A stretch of 64,000 bases of DNA from an uncultured Roseobacter sp. (GCF_947488185.1 NZ_CANKYM010000005.1:310001-374000); one strand, 5' to 3'; shown: positions 16,439 through 25,261, numbered from the stretch's first letter. The notes: a model not told the origin generated them from the sequence alone. Numbers and translations are program-made.

Positions 16439-17889
16439 TCCCCCGTGTGTCTTACAGCTATGCGCGCAACCACGGACTGGTGATTCTAGACGATGGTGAA
16501 ACCTGCCTTGTCACGGCCAAAACGCCGATAACTGCCGTGGTCGAAGCGCAACGAAATCAACCTGGTCTGCTGCAGCTGAGACGGGTCACACCGGATGACT
16601 TGGCCGACCACATTGAATGTCTTTATCGTGACAGCGCGGAGGATGCCGCCGCCGAAGCCGGTGCCGGTGATCCGGATCTCAACGAGCTTGCCGATGACGC
16701 TGCGGCCGTCGATGACCTGCTCGATCAGACCAACGACGCGCCTGTTGTCCGCCTGATCAACGCGCTGCTTCTGGAAGCGATCCGCGAGGCCGCGTCGGAT
16801 GTGCATATCGAGGTGGAGGAGAAACGGCTCGTCGTGCGGTTCCGCGTCGACGGGGTGTTGCGCGAGGTGCTTGAACCCTCCCGCGCCATCGCGCCCCTGC
16901 TCACCAGCCGGATCAAGGTTATGGCCAAACTCGACATCTCCGAAAAGCGGGTGCCACAGGACGGGCGGGTGTCGCTGCGTGTCGGCGAGTATGAGCTCGA
17001 CGTGCGCATCTCGACCCTGCCCGCGCAATATGGCGAGCGGGTGGTGCTGCGCCTTTTGGATCGTGGGCAGACACGCACCGGTGTCAGCAGCCTCGGCATG
17101 GGATCCGAGGCGCAAAGAGCCTTCACACGCATGCTCGCCCGGCCGGACGGCATCGTCCTGGTGACCGGCCCAACCGGGTCCGGCAAGACCACCACGCTCT
17201 ACGCGGCGCTTGATGCGCTGAACAACCGCAAGCGGAACATCATGACGATCGAGGATCCGATCGAATACGCGCTCGATGGGATTGGTCAAATGCAGGTCAA
17301 CACCGCAACGGACCTCACCTTCGCGCGCGGGCTGCGGGCAATTTTGCGCCAGGACCCGGATGTGATCATGGTCGGCGAAATCCGGGACGGCGAAACGGCC
17401 CGCATCGCGGTGGAAAGCGCAATGACCGGCCATCTAGTCCTCTCCACTCTGCACACCAATACCGCCATTGGCAGCGTGGGGCGTCTTGTCGATCTCGGCG
17501 TGCAACGGTTCCTTTTGGCGCCGATGTTAAGAGGGCTGATCGCACAGAGGCTGGTGCGGTGCATCTGTCAGGACTGCGCAACGGATCACCGCCTTGGCAC
17601 GGTCGCGGCGGCCTCTCTCGGCGCGTCGGCGGGTGAGGTTTTCCAAAAAGGCACAGGCTGTCGTGCCTGCGGCGACACGGGCTATCGCGGCCGGGTGGCC
17701 CTCTATGAGGTGATCGAAGGCACCGCTGCGCTGGAAGCCGCCATCACCGGCGGGGTGCAGGACGCCGACCTGCAGGCCATCGCCACGCAGCAGTCCCAGA
17801 CCCTTTTGGCGGACGGACTGGAGAAGGTCCGGGCGGGCCTCACCACACCGCAAGAAGTGCTGCGCGTCACACATGGGACTGAGGGCTGA
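16435..17889 (+). CDS. gspE: Type II secretion ATPase GspE
   Basis: Cytoplasmic hexameric ATPase that powers pseudopilus assembly, 484 residues. N-terminal GspE-N domain; Walker A GPTGSGKT (residues 245-252); aspartate box around EDP (273-275); Walker B region VIMVGEIRD (310-318); His box STLHTN (337-342). A zinc-binding insert with paired cysteines C378/C381 and C409/C412 follows, as in most T2SS ATPases. All catalytic motifs are intact. Two bases separate it from gspF. Confidence 0.98.
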   Translation: MIPRVSYSYARNHGLVILDDGETCLVTAKTPITAVVEAQRNQPGLLQLRRVTPDDLADHIECLYRDSAEDAAAEAGAGDPDLNELADDAAAVDDLLDQTNDAPVVRLINALLLEAIREAASDVHIEVEEKRLVVRFRVDGVLREVLEPSRAIAPLLTSRIKVMAKLDISEKRVPQDGRVSLRVGEYELDVRISTLPAQYGERVVLRLLDRGQTRTGVSSLGMGSEAQRAFTRMLARPDGIVLVTGPTGSGKTTTLYAALDALNNRKRNIMTIEDPIEYALDGIGQMQVNTATDLTFARGLRAILRQDPDVIMVGEIRDGETARIAVESAMTGHLVLSTLHTNTAIGSVGRLVDLGVQRFLLAPMLRGLIAQRLVRCICQDCATDHRLGTVAAASLGASAGEVFQKGTGCRACGDTGYRGRVALYEVIEGTAALEAAITGGVQDADLQAIATQQSQTLLADGLEKVRAGLTTPQEVLRVTHGTEG

Positions 17890-17891
17890 TC

Positions 17892-19082
17892 ATGCCAGGC
17901 TTCCGATTTGTCGCAACAACCGCCGACGGCCAGCGGCAAGAGGGTAACATCACTGCCACCTCACAGCAGGCCGCGATCCGATCATTGCGCGCGCGGGGTC
18001 TTCTGCCATTGGAAGTGAAAGCGGCACGGCGCGGAGTATCTCTGTCCCTCCCGGCGCGGACATCCCTCAAACCCTCCGAACTGGCCGTATTGACGCGCCA
18101 GCTGGCGACACTTTTGGGCAGCGGCGTACGGATCGAGGACGCGCTGGCAGCAGTCGGCAGGCAATCGGGTGTACGGCTCTCGTCGCTCACCGCCGACATG
18201 CGCGCCACCATCTTGGACGGGCGCAGCCTCGCAGCAGCCCTCGCCAAACATCCGCGCGCCTTTGACGGCTTCTACATCGCCTCCGTTCGGGCGGGTGAAA
18301 CCGCCGGACGATTGGCGGCGGTCTTGACCCATCTGGCCGCCCATGTGGAGACGAGATCGCGCAACCGCAACAGCGTACAGCTCGCGTTGATCTACCCCGC
18401 CATCCTCGCGCTTGTCTCCGTAGCAGTCGTGATCGCCCTGTTGATGTTCGTCGTGCCGGACATCGTACGCGTCTTCGCACGCCGGGGGGCGGAGCTACCG
18501 GGGCTCACCCGCGCGCTCATCGCGCTCAGTGACGGGCTGCTGGTCTGGTGGCCGTGGATGCTGGGCCTGCTCTCGTTGATGGCGGGCGCAGTCTGGCAGG
18601 CGCTGCGCCAAACCGCGGCGCGCCAGCGGCTGCACCAGGCGCTTCTGCGGATGCCGCTCGTCCGCCAAATTGCGGCGGTGCAATTCTCGGGAACGCTCGC
18701 CACCTTGACGCAAAGCGGCGTGGCGCTTGATGACGCCCTCGCCGCCGCCGCCCGCACTGTCAGCAATCTGACCTACCGCGGAATCCTCTCCCAGGTCACA
18801 ACTGCCGTGCGGGATGGCACCGCCCTGTCACAGGCGATGGCGCGGCACCGCGTCTTTTCGCCGGTGATGATCACCATGGTCGCCAGTGGCGAAGCGGGCG
18901 GTTCCCTGCCGGACGCACTTGCACGCCATGCCGAGGACACCAGCCACAGGCTTGATGCTACCATCAAGGCACTCGTGGGTCTGGTCGAGCCGTTGGTGCT
19001 GCTGGTGATGGGCGGCATCGTGATGCTGCTCGTGCTCGCGATCCTGCTGCCCATTGTCAACCTTAACACCCTCGTCGGCTGA
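17892..19082 (+). CDS. gspF: Type II secretion inner-membrane protein GspF
   Basis: A 396-residue polytopic platform protein with two T2SSF repeats (about residues 60-185 and 265-385), each rich in helices, and three membrane segments. The first repeat holds LTRQLATLLGSGVRIEDALAA and the second VQFSGTLATLTQSGVALDDAL. The C-terminus ends in a strongly hydrophobic helix (VLLVMGGIVMLLVLAILLPI). It is the rotor-like partner of GspE. The gene is followed by a lipoprotein rather than directly by the pseudopilins. Confidence 0.96.
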   Translation: MPGFRFVATTADGQRQEGNITATSQQAAIRSLRARGLLPLEVKAARRGVSLSLPARTSLKPSELAVLTRQLATLLGSGVRIEDALAAVGRQSGVRLSSLTADMRATILDGRSLAAALAKHPRAFDGFYIASVRAGETAGRLAAVLTHLAAHVETRSRNRNSVQLALIYPAILALVSVAVVIALLMFVVPDIVRVFARRGAELPGLTRALIALSDGLLVWWPWMLGLLSLMAGAVWQALRQTAARQRLHQALLRMPLVRQIAAVQFSGTLATLTQSGVALDDALAAAARTVSNLTYRGILSQVTTAVRDGTALSQAMARHRVFSPVMITMVASGEAGGSLPDALARHAEDTSHRLDATIKALVGLVEPLVLLVMGGIVMLLVLAILLPIVNLNTLVG

Positions 19083-19115
19083 TCCATCAGCCTTGGCCAA
19101 GAAGGAGACCGCGCC

Positions 19116-20183
19116 ATGTCCACAGCCTGTTCCAGACGAAAGCTTCTGTCGCGTCTCGGCGCGGTTGGGCTCTTGCCCTTTGTGGCCGCCTGCGGTGCGG
19201 CACCCCGCCCCGAAAACGCGCCCTCGGCAGGGCTTGCAAAAACGGCCCTGCTGGTGCCACTCTCCGGGCCCCAGGCCGATCTCGGCCAGACCATGGCCAA
19301 GGCGGTGTGGTTCGCCGAGGACCGGCGCGGGCTGCTGCAACGGGCGGCAGTCTTTGACACTGGACCGTCGCCCGAGGGCGCGGTGGCCGCGGCCAAACAA
19401 GCCCAGGCCGCCGGGGCCGATATCATCGTGGGGCCTCTCTTCTCCAATCACACTGCAGCGGTCCTTAAATCCGGACCCGAGCCATACGTCATCACACTGT
19501 CGAACAATGATCAGCTGGCTGCGGCCGGTGCTTGGGTCTTCGGCGTCACTCCAGCACAATCCGCCGGGGCCGCCGCCCGGTTCGCCGCGAAATCCGGGGC
19601 GAAGACGATCACCCTGCGGCCCCCTCCCGGAGCGTTCGGCGCGCGGTCGACCGCCGCACTGGTTAAAGCGGCGAAGGCCAGCGGCCTGACCGCGCTGCCG
19701 CCACTGCCCGCCGAAGGTTCCGACCGTGCCTTGGACGCCCTGCTCTCCTCCAACGCCGGGCAGGCTCCAGACAGCCTGTACCTTCCGGCTGCCGACAGAC
19801 GCAGCCGCAGCCTGGCCAAACAGGCGAGTGCAGCCGGTATTGAGGTGATCGGGTCGGTGCAATGGGCGGATGTTCCCGCCGCGGCCCTGAAGATGGCGGG
19901 AGATGTGCGTTTTGTCGGGCCAGACCCGGTTCTTTTTGAAAACCTCTCCGCCAGCTATCGCAACGCTTTGGGCGAAGAGATGGGCATCATCTCGGGTCTG
20001 GCAGTGGATGCTGTGCTGCTGGCAAACCGCTTGCCCCGCGCGCGCAGCGGGCAAATCCAGATGACTGGAGGCGCACCGATGAAAGGGCTGCTGGGCCCCT
20101 GCGCCTTCCGTAAGGACCGCACCTGCGCACGCGAGCTCGCTGTGCTTCAACTCAAGGACGGCCGGGTGATGAAAGTGGCATGA
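19116..20183 (+). CDS. Lipoprotein with periplasmic-binding (LppC/Peripla_BP_6-like) fold inside the gsp operon
   Basis: A 355-residue protein with a Tat-like twin arginine (CSRRKLLSRLG) and a lipobox, LLPFVAAC, so Cys26 should be lipidated. The mature part (LVPLSGPQADLGQTMAKAVWFAEDR, ADIIVGPLFSNHT) has the type I periplasmic-binding fold of LppC/LpoA and branched-chain amino-acid binding proteins. LpoA-type lipoproteins activate peptidoglycan synthases from the outer membrane. Its place between gspF and gspJ (33-base gap before, ATGA overlap after) suggests a T2SS role, such as opening peptidoglycan for the secretin or acting like a pilotin. That role is inference. Confidence 0.8.
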   Translation: MSTACSRRKLLSRLGAVGLLPFVAACGAAPRPENAPSAGLAKTALLVPLSGPQADLGQTMAKAVWFAEDRRGLLQRAAVFDTGPSPEGAVAAAKQAQAAGADIIVGPLFSNHTAAVLKSGPEPYVITLSNNDQLAAAGAWVFGVTPAQSAGAAARFAAKSGAKTITLRPPPGAFGARSTAALVKAAKASGLTALPPLPAEGSDRALDALLSSNAGQAPDSLYLPAADRRSRSLAKQASAAGIEVIGSVQWADVPAAALKMAGDVRFVGPDPVLFENLSASYRNALGEEMGIISGLAVDAVLLANRLPRARSGQIQMTGGAPMKGLLGPCAFRKDRTCARELAVLQLKDGRVMKVA

Positions 20184-20680
20184 CCCATCGCTGCGGCCGA
20201 TCTGGTGTGACACTGATTGAGATGCTGGTGGCGCTTTCGGTCTTCTCGCTGATCGGCCTCGCCAGTTTTGCCGTGCTCGATACGATCCTGCGCACGGACC
20301 GCCAGACAACCGGACGGCTTGCTGCACTTGCACGGATAGAGATCGCCCTGCAGATCTTCGAAACAGATGTTCTCCGCACTCAGACCCGGCCGACGATCAG
20401 CGCCGAACAGCTGTCACTTGCCGCAGGTGATGGCTCTGTGAGCTACGCTCAGACACCCAGAGGCATGATCCGTCGCATCGACCGCACGGGGCTTGACCGG
20501 CTTGAGCAACAACTCCTTCCGCCGCCTGCTTCAGCCGCTTGGCGGTTTGTGACCCCAGCTACGTCCGGCACACCAGATCAGCGGGCCGCCATTGAACTCG
20601 TCATACGGCCCGAGGGCGACAGCACAGTCGCGGTGCGAAAACTGGTACCCGTGCCACCCGCTCTGACCGAGCAGCCATGA
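20180..20680 (+). CDS. gspJ: Minor pseudopilin GspJ
   Basis: A 166-residue prepilin with cleavage motif RSG/VTLIEMLVALSVFSLIGLAS and Glu+5. The GspJ domain follows (LARIEIALQIFETDVLRTQTRP). Part of the I-J-K tip complex. Its start overlaps the lipoprotein stop (ATGA) and its stop overlaps gspK. It is somewhat shorter than many GspJ proteins (about 190-230). Confidence 0.88.
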   Translation: MTHRCGRSGVTLIEMLVALSVFSLIGLASFAVLDTILRTDRQTTGRLAALARIEIALQIFETDVLRTQTRPTISAEQLSLAAGDGSVSYAQTPRGMIRRIDRTGLDRLEQQLLPPPASAAWRFVTPATSGTPDQRAAIELVIRPEGDSTVAVRKLVPVPPALTEQP

Positions 20681-21510
20681 GCCGTCGTCCTTCAAAAGAC
20701 GGCGTCGCACTGATCAATGTTCTGTTGGTCATGGCCATCGCCGCAACGCTGGTCCAGGCGATGCTCAGCGCCGAAGAGCGCGCCATTTCCGAGACCCGGG
20801 AAGCGTCGAACAGAACCCAGGCCTTCGCCTTGGCCAAGGGCGGCGTGGCATCGCTGCGCTCTGCGCTGCGGCGCGACCTGACGATGGGTCCCGACAGCGA
20901 CCACCCGCAAGAACCGTGGGGGCAGATCGCGCAGGAAGAGGTCACATTTGACGTCGGCAGCTATGCCGTGGCACTCCGAGACGCGCAGGGTTTGTTCGAC
21001 CTTAACAGCCTGACCAATACCGCCATTGCACAGCAGCGGGTCTTCGCGAGGCTGCTCGCAGCGCTGCAGCTGCCCGAGGAGATTGGCGCTCGGATCAGCG
21101 ATGTCCTCCGCAGTGAAGGGCCGCTTGCCGCGCCGCAGGATCTGCGCCGATTCGGGATCGATGATCTGCTTCTGGACAGGCTGGCACCTTTTGTGACAAC
21201 GCTGCCCGCGCCTGCGGCCATCAACCTGAACACGGCCCCCGAGCCCGTTTTGCACGCGGTCTTTGGCAATGCCATCGTCGCCCGAAGTCTTGTGATGCGG
21301 CGCACGGCCAGAGGGTTTCTGACACGCGAAGATTTGGCCAGTCTGGGGATCCTGCAACCGGTGCTCACGGGCTGGCGATCCGATGTCTACGACGTCAGGG
21401 TCACGGCACAGGTTGGAAGCATGACGGTGCAATATGCCCGCAGACTCCTGCGCGATCCCGAGACCGGGACGCTCACCGATGTGCCGCAAGCATGGCCCCG
21501 AACGCAATAG
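20677..21510 (+). CDS. gspK: Minor pseudopilin GspK
   Basis: A 277-residue large minor pseudopilin. The prepilin-like N-terminus is KDG/VALINVLLVMAIAATLVQAM; Asn replaces the usual Glu at +5, as is normal for GspK, which sits at the very tip. The helical insert (GLFDLNSLTNTAIAQQRVFARL) and the LNTAPEPVLHAVFG motif are characteristic. Last gene of the plus operon, ended by a strong hairpin. Confidence 0.93.
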   Translation: MSRRPSKDGVALINVLLVMAIAATLVQAMLSAEERAISETREASNRTQAFALAKGGVASLRSALRRDLTMGPDSDHPQEPWGQIAQEEVTFDVGSYAVALRDAQGLFDLNSLTNTAIAQQRVFARLLAALQLPEEIGARISDVLRSEGPLAAPQDLRRFGIDDLLLDRLAPFVTTLPAPAAINLNTAPEPVLHAVFGNAIVARSLVMRRTARGFLTREDLASLGILQPVLTGWRSDVYDVRVTAQVGSMTVQYARRLLRDPETGTLTDVPQAWPRTQ

Positions 21511-21538
21511 ACGCCGCCGGAAAGGCTCCGGCGGCGTC
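21510..21538 (+). terminator. Terminator hairpin after gspK
   Basis: A perfect 12-bp inverted repeat (GACGCCGCCGGA / TCCGGCGGCGTC) with loop AAGGC begins at the last base of the gspK stop. The T run is poor, but the position between convergent operons suggests a terminator acting on either strand. Confidence 0.7.
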
Positions 21539-21565
21539 CTACGTTCGAGGCAAGTCTTGAGGGGA

Positions 21566-21787
21566 TCAGAACTCGAACGGTTCGGCAGTGCGTTTTTGGG
21601 TCAGCCGCGCCACATCAACGTCGATAGGCGTGTCGTTGCGCCCTTGGTTGAAAGCTGTCTGAAAGTCGGTGCCCAGCGACTGCAACGCAAGGCTCAACCC
21701 GTCCAGGGGCCCATCGCTGTCATCGCAGGCGACCAGTCCGGTCGCCAGACCCAAGGCACAGATGACACGAAATGAGAAGGTTTTCAT
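21566..21787 (-). CDS. Small lipoprotein downstream of DUF4331 gene
   Basis: A 73-residue protein with signal peptide and lipobox (ALGLATGLVAC), so Cys21 should be lipidated. The mature part is only about 50 acidic/polar residues (DDSDGPLDGLSLALQSLGTD). It lies 25 bases after the DUF4331 gene and is probably co-transcribed with it. No family recognised; it may anchor or escort the DUF4331 protein. Confidence 0.65.
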   Translation of the reverse strand: MKTFSFRVICALGLATGLVACDDSDGPLDGLSLALQSLGTDFQTAFNQGRNDTPIDVDVARLTQKRTAEPFEF

Positions 21788-21812
21788 AGTAGTGCTCCTT
21801 TGCCTGGGTCAA

Positions 21813-23420
21813 TCAGTTCGGCGAACCGGGGATCGGCGAATTCAGATAGGGAAAGCGATTCTGCAACTCGGTGGCTGCGATCGGTGCCCCGTCGGTGAAG
21901 GCCTCCGTGCCAACCGGAGCGTCCTCTGGTGCGCAGAGTCCCAGGTTGATCAGGTCGCTTGCTTCACCGTCTACGGCACCCTCGACACCCAGTTCGGCCC
22001 CAAGTGGCACGGGATGGCACAATGCCCCCATTGCAACCCGCAGCGACACGTCGATAATGTCATCACCCGGCCGGCGTCCGTTGGGGAAGCCCGCAAGGTC
22101 TTCGGCTACAACACCCAAAGTGCGCTGATCCGCCCGCGGGGTTGGCGCGATCGCTGTATTGAGACGCAACATTTCCCCCTGCTGCACATTCGCAGGTTGG
22201 TTCAGACCCGGAAAACCGGTCAGGTAGGTCGTGACGAGGTCCTGACGGGGGAAGTTCGACGGCGCGATGTTCCCCGGCGCACCAAGCGGCGTACGGAACA
22301 GCAGGTCGACCAGCGCCGGGAAGGACGGGTTTGTCACATAGGTCGCCAGGCCAACGTCATCGATAGGCTCGGAGCCATTGAAACGGTCCTTGTCAGGAAT
22401 GCCGATCACAATTTCATTCACCAGTGGGGTCGAGATACGCGACTGCTGCACCCAAGCACCGCCAATCCGCGAGGTTGCTTCGTAGCCCGGCGTCGCATCT
22501 TCAAGCTCGGCCTGCGCGAGACTAGAGGTGGTCCAGCCGCCGATAACGGTTTCGTCTCCGGTGGTCAGGCAGGAAATCGGCATTTCCAGCGCGATTGTGG
22601 ACACGTTGACCTTGCCGAAAACGTCGTCGTTGTCACGGCTCTGCGTAATACCACCGTTCTGACCGCCACCATCGCCTGCGCCGGGCGCGCTATCACCTTC
22701 GATAGGCACGAGGTTGATAAGGTCAAAGACCTCGCCGAGGTTCAGCGCAAAAGCATCGGATCGCTGCCCAACAAAGACCCGGCCCGGTGTTTCGCATCCG
22801 GGGACATCAATGTCATAAATGAACTGGTCCGCGTAACCGTCATAGTCCGGCAGGGTCTTGACCCCAATATGATCCAGCGGCTTCACGAAGCTCGGATTGG
22901 CCGAGCCCGCGCGGGTTACAACGCTGCGCGTACCACCGCGCCTGTCACCTTCGACCAGCGTGATGCCATAGCTTTCGGATTCGTTCAGCAGCGACTGGTC
23001 GTTCGGCAGGATCATGCCTGCGATTTTCAGCGGAATGGCTACCTGCTCACCGTCGATGTCGAGCCCGATGCCCGCACCGTTATTGGCAAGCTGGTTGTCG
23101 AACTCGAACTGAAAGGTCAGGTCTTCGATGGCATCCCCGTCGTTGTCGATGTGGATCTCGTAAAGCGCATCCGCATCCAGCGTGTAGTAGCTCGGGCCAC
23201 CGTAGTTGACCTGCAACGGCTGATAGTTGGCCAGGAAGGTCACATAGTCCTCGCGGCCAGGCTCGTAGCTGCGGAAGACGTAGAAGTCGGTGCCGTCCAC
23301 TTTCGGATGCTCGGTGATGGCCGGTGCTTCGCGGTGCGACGAGGCGCCGAGGGGGGCTGCGGCGGCCATGATGGCGGCTGCGAGCAGACTGCTCATGGCA
23401 AGGGGTTGTTTGGTCGTCAT
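21813..23420 (-). CDS. Exported DUF4331-family protein
   Basis: A 535-residue protein with a signal peptide (SSLLAAAIMAAAAPLGA). The mature N-terminus SSHREAPAITEHPKVDGTDFY is the hallmark of DUF4331, and the conserved DNDGDAIEDLTFQFEF acidic stretch follows, possibly a calcium site. Family members are predicted secreted or surface proteins of unknown function, often beside ECF sigma factors. Here it sits between gspK and gspO, downstream of an ECF-like promoter motif. It is the best candidate in the window for a T2SS cargo, though that is inference. Confidence 0.88.
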   Translation of the reverse strand: MTTKQPLAMSSLLAAAIMAAAAPLGASSHREAPAITEHPKVDGTDFYVFRSYEPGREDYVTFLANYQPLQVNYGGPSYYTLDADALYEIHIDNDGDAIEDLTFQFEFDNQLANNGAGIGLDIDGEQVAIPLKIAGMILPNDQSLLNESESYGITLVEGDRRGGTRSVVTRAGSANPSFVKPLDHIGVKTLPDYDGYADQFIYDIDVPGCETPGRVFVGQRSDAFALNLGEVFDLINLVPIEGDSAPGAGDGGGQNGGITQSRDNDDVFGKVNVSTIALEMPISCLTTGDETVIGGWTTSSLAQAELEDATPGYEATSRIGGAWVQQSRISTPLVNEIVIGIPDKDRFNGSEPIDDVGLATYVTNPSFPALVDLLFRTPLGAPGNIAPSNFPRQDLVTTYLTGFPGLNQPANVQQGEMLRLNTAIAPTPRADQRTLGVVAEDLAGFPNGRRPGDDIIDVSLRVAMGALCHPVPLGAELGVEGAVDGEASDLINLGLCAPEDAPVGTEAFTDGAPIAATELQNRFPYLNSPIPGSPN

Positions 23421-23558
23421 CTGTTTTCCTCACGTTCTTGTTGCACGCAAAGCGTCTCCGTTGGCAAAAGACGGATCTTTTGCCTTGGCTCTGCGCGACA
23501 GCAGTTTGGTCCTGTCGCGGGGTCTCCGCTGCGGGATTGATCAAGCTGTATTCACTAA

Positions 23559-23585
23559 AACGGGGGGGGCTCAGATTAAGTTTCA
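23559..23585 (-). promoter_or_regulatory. ECF-type promoter motif upstream of DUF4331 gene
   Basis: On the minus strand TGAAAC, 17 bases (including a run of C), then CGTT. The motif ends 139 bases before the DUF4331 start. The layout is identical to the gspL, cytochrome b561 and fasciclin sites; the long leader is unusual. Confidence 0.5.
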
Positions 23586-23655
23586 GCTGCTGCAACAATT
23601 CCGCCGAGCCGCTCGTACTACTTGGAACAGCCTCTTGAAACGACAAGGAAACCAA

Positions 23656-24102
23656 GTGCCCGTTGCTCCCGAAATGCTCCACATATGGGCAGGCCTCTGG
23701 CTTGCCTCCCTCCTGATCTGGATCAGTATCTGGGACCTAAAGCATCTGCGCATTCCGGACCTGGCGAATGCCGTGCTCGCGCTCTCTGGCCTGTTGGTCG
23801 CGGCATGGAGAAGCGATGGATGGCCCGCCTCGCAGATGGCAGGCGCCACAGTGGGCTACATCCTCTTCGCAGGCATCGGTGCAGTGTATTTTCGTCGTAC
23901 CGGCGAGGACGGGCTTGGCCTCGGCGATGCCAAGCTGCTCGGGGCGGCGGGCGCCTGGGTTGGCCTTGCCGCGTTGCCGGGCCTCGTTGCGCTGGCCGCG
24001 ATCTCAGCACTTGTCTATGCCCTGGCGGCAAAATGTCGGCGGCTGGCCTTCGGCCCATGGCTCTCGGCTAGCCTCCTGTTGCACTGGATGCTCTTGGCTT
24101 AG
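23656..24102 (+). CDS. Prepilin peptidase, short form (GspO-like)
   Basis: Type IV prepilin peptidase (A24 family), about 148 residues with six hydrophobic segments. Both catalytic aspartates are visible: the first in WDLKHLRIPDLAN, the second in the GLGLGDAKLL motif. The N-terminal cysteine-rich methyltransferase domain of full-length GspO/PilD (about 270-290 residues) is absent, as in CpaA/TadV-type enzymes. GTG at 23656 is chosen for its AAGGA ribosome-binding site; an ATG at 23674 is the alternative. It probably processes GspG-K. The stop codon overlaps that of the convergent cupin gene. Confidence 0.87.
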   Translation: MPVAPEMLHIWAGLWLASLLIWISIWDLKHLRIPDLANAVLALSGLLVAAWRSDGWPASQMAGATVGYILFAGIGAVYFRRTGEDGLGLGDAKLLGAAGAWVGLAALPGLVALAAISALVYALAAKCRRLAFGPWLSASLLLHWMLLA

Positions 24103-24617
24103 GCGCAGACCAGGACGAGGCAGCCGTTTGGCATCGTGATCTCGTGGTGCTCGGTGCCCGGCAGGGAGCATTGCGCATCCCCTGCAGTATAGAGCTTGCC
24201 GTTCATCCAGAACTCACCTTCGATGATAAACAGATGCTCGGAACGGTCATGTACATGCGGTTTGATCCGCGCGCCCGGCAGACAGCGCAGCAGGTACATC
24301 GTGCGCCCAGTCTCCGGATCGAGGGTCAGCACCTTCTTCCAGACCCGCTCGGAGCGCTGCTCCCAAGTGCCGTCGTCGGCGCGTTGCACCCGCGTCGGCT
24401 GATCCGGCGCCGCGTCAAGCTCCTGCTCGATCGCCTCCAGCAGATCCGCGGGCGGATCCGCCTCGGGCAGCGACTGTGCCAGCGGCGCGAGCCCGGCGAA
24501 CAAGTCATCGCCGCGCTCTCCCAACTGAGGCATTGTGCCCGAAATTGCCGGGATGGTGTCAAGATTGCTGACCAGCTTGTCCAGTGAACGCATTACTTTT
24601 TCGGTATCCTGTGTCAT
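24099..24617 (-). CDS. Cupin-domain (ChrR-like) putative anti-sigma factor
   Basis: A 172-residue protein. The C-terminal half is a ChrR-type cupin with the metal-site pattern HVHDRSEHLFIIEGEFW and a later GTEHHE. The N-terminal half lacks the His/Cys zinc site of classic ChrR anti-sigma domains and instead has a helical segment with DPPADLLEAIEQELDAAP, like the middle of RskA-type proteins. The ATG at 24617 overlaps the stop of the ECF sigma gene (ATGA), so it is almost certainly its regulator. How it binds sigma without a zinc finger is open. Confidence 0.8.
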   Translation of the reverse strand: MTQDTEKVMRSLDKLVSNLDTIPAISGTMPQLGERGDDLFAGLAPLAQSLPEADPPADLLEAIEQELDAAPDQPTRVQRADDGTWEQRSERVWKKVLTLDPETGRTMYLLRCLPGARIKPHVHDRSEHLFIIEGEFWMNGKLYTAGDAQCSLPGTEHHEITMPNGCLVLVCA

Positions 24618-25213
24618 TCCATTGCCTCGCGTAAGGCTGCCAGCCCGCGTCGGACCCAGCTCTTGGCCGTGCCAACGGGGATATTCATTACACTTGCGAG
24701 CTCGATGTAGGTGTAGCCTTGGAAATAGCAAAGCATCAGCGCCTTGCGATGTTCGGGCCTCAGGTCGGCCATCAACCGCCGGATCACAAGGCTGTCGAGC
24801 GTCTGGGTGGCCGGGTCGGTTTGATCCGAAAGCTCGGGCACATCATCCGTGAATTCGACGAACCCGCGCGTGCGCTCCGACCGCAACCGATCAATGGCAC
24901 AGTTGCGGGCGATGGTGCCGATCCACGACAGCGGGTTGCCGCTCTCCGGATGATACTGATGCGCCCGCTTCCACATGCGGACAAAGGCCTCCTGCGCCAC
25001 CTCCTTGGCCAGGTCATGATCCCTCATGATCGACAGCACCACGCCGAAAACATAGCGCGCGCTGAGATCGTAGAACCGGCGAAAGGCCGCCCGGTCGCCC
25101 TCGGCGCACGCGGCAAGCAATTGGGCCAATTGTCGGCACTGCTCTGTTGCTGCCATGGTCCTGGCCTTGCGTTTCTCGGCGTCGGGTGCGGGCACCAGTT
25201 TGGTTACTCCCAC
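24614..25213 (-). CDS. ECF-type RNA polymerase sigma factor (ChrR/cupin-linked)
   Basis: A 199-residue ECF sigma factor. Region 2 spans VVLSIMRDHDLAKEVAQEAF to NPLSWIGTIARNCAIDRLR. Region 4 spans MADLRPEHRKALMLCYFQGYTY to IPVGTAKSWVRRGLAALREAM. The GTG at 25213 has a good ribosome-binding site (GGGGAG); an ATG at 25156 is an alternative. It lies downstream of cytochrome b561, molybdoenzyme and a membrane protein on the same strand and overlaps the cupin gene. RpoE-ChrR pairs in Rhodobacter respond to singlet oxygen; whether this pair does is not known. Confidence 0.94.
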   Translation of the reverse strand: MGVTKLVPAPDAEKRKARTMAATEQCRQLAQLLAACAEGDRAAFRRFYDLSARYVFGVVLSIMRDHDLAKEVAQEAFVRMWKRAHQYHPESGNPLSWIGTIARNCAIDRLRSERTRGFVEFTDDVPELSDQTDPATQTLDSLVIRRLMADLRPEHRKALMLCYFQGYTYIELASVMNIPVGTAKSWVRRGLAALREAME

Positions 25214-25261
25214 GTCAGTGTCTCCCCTTACTTGGCATCTAGCAAGGACGGGAGCGACGGC

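Noticed and set aside
21669..23540. A 623-codon plus-strand open frame opposite the DUF4331 gene
   Set aside because: The minus-strand DUF4331 protein has a signal peptide and family hallmark; the antisense frame has no recognisable motif or start context.
23637..23664. Another TGAAAC...CGTT pair reading towards gspO
   Set aside because: The spacer is 19 bases rather than 17 and CGTT lies inside the gspO start region, so it does not fit the shared motif.
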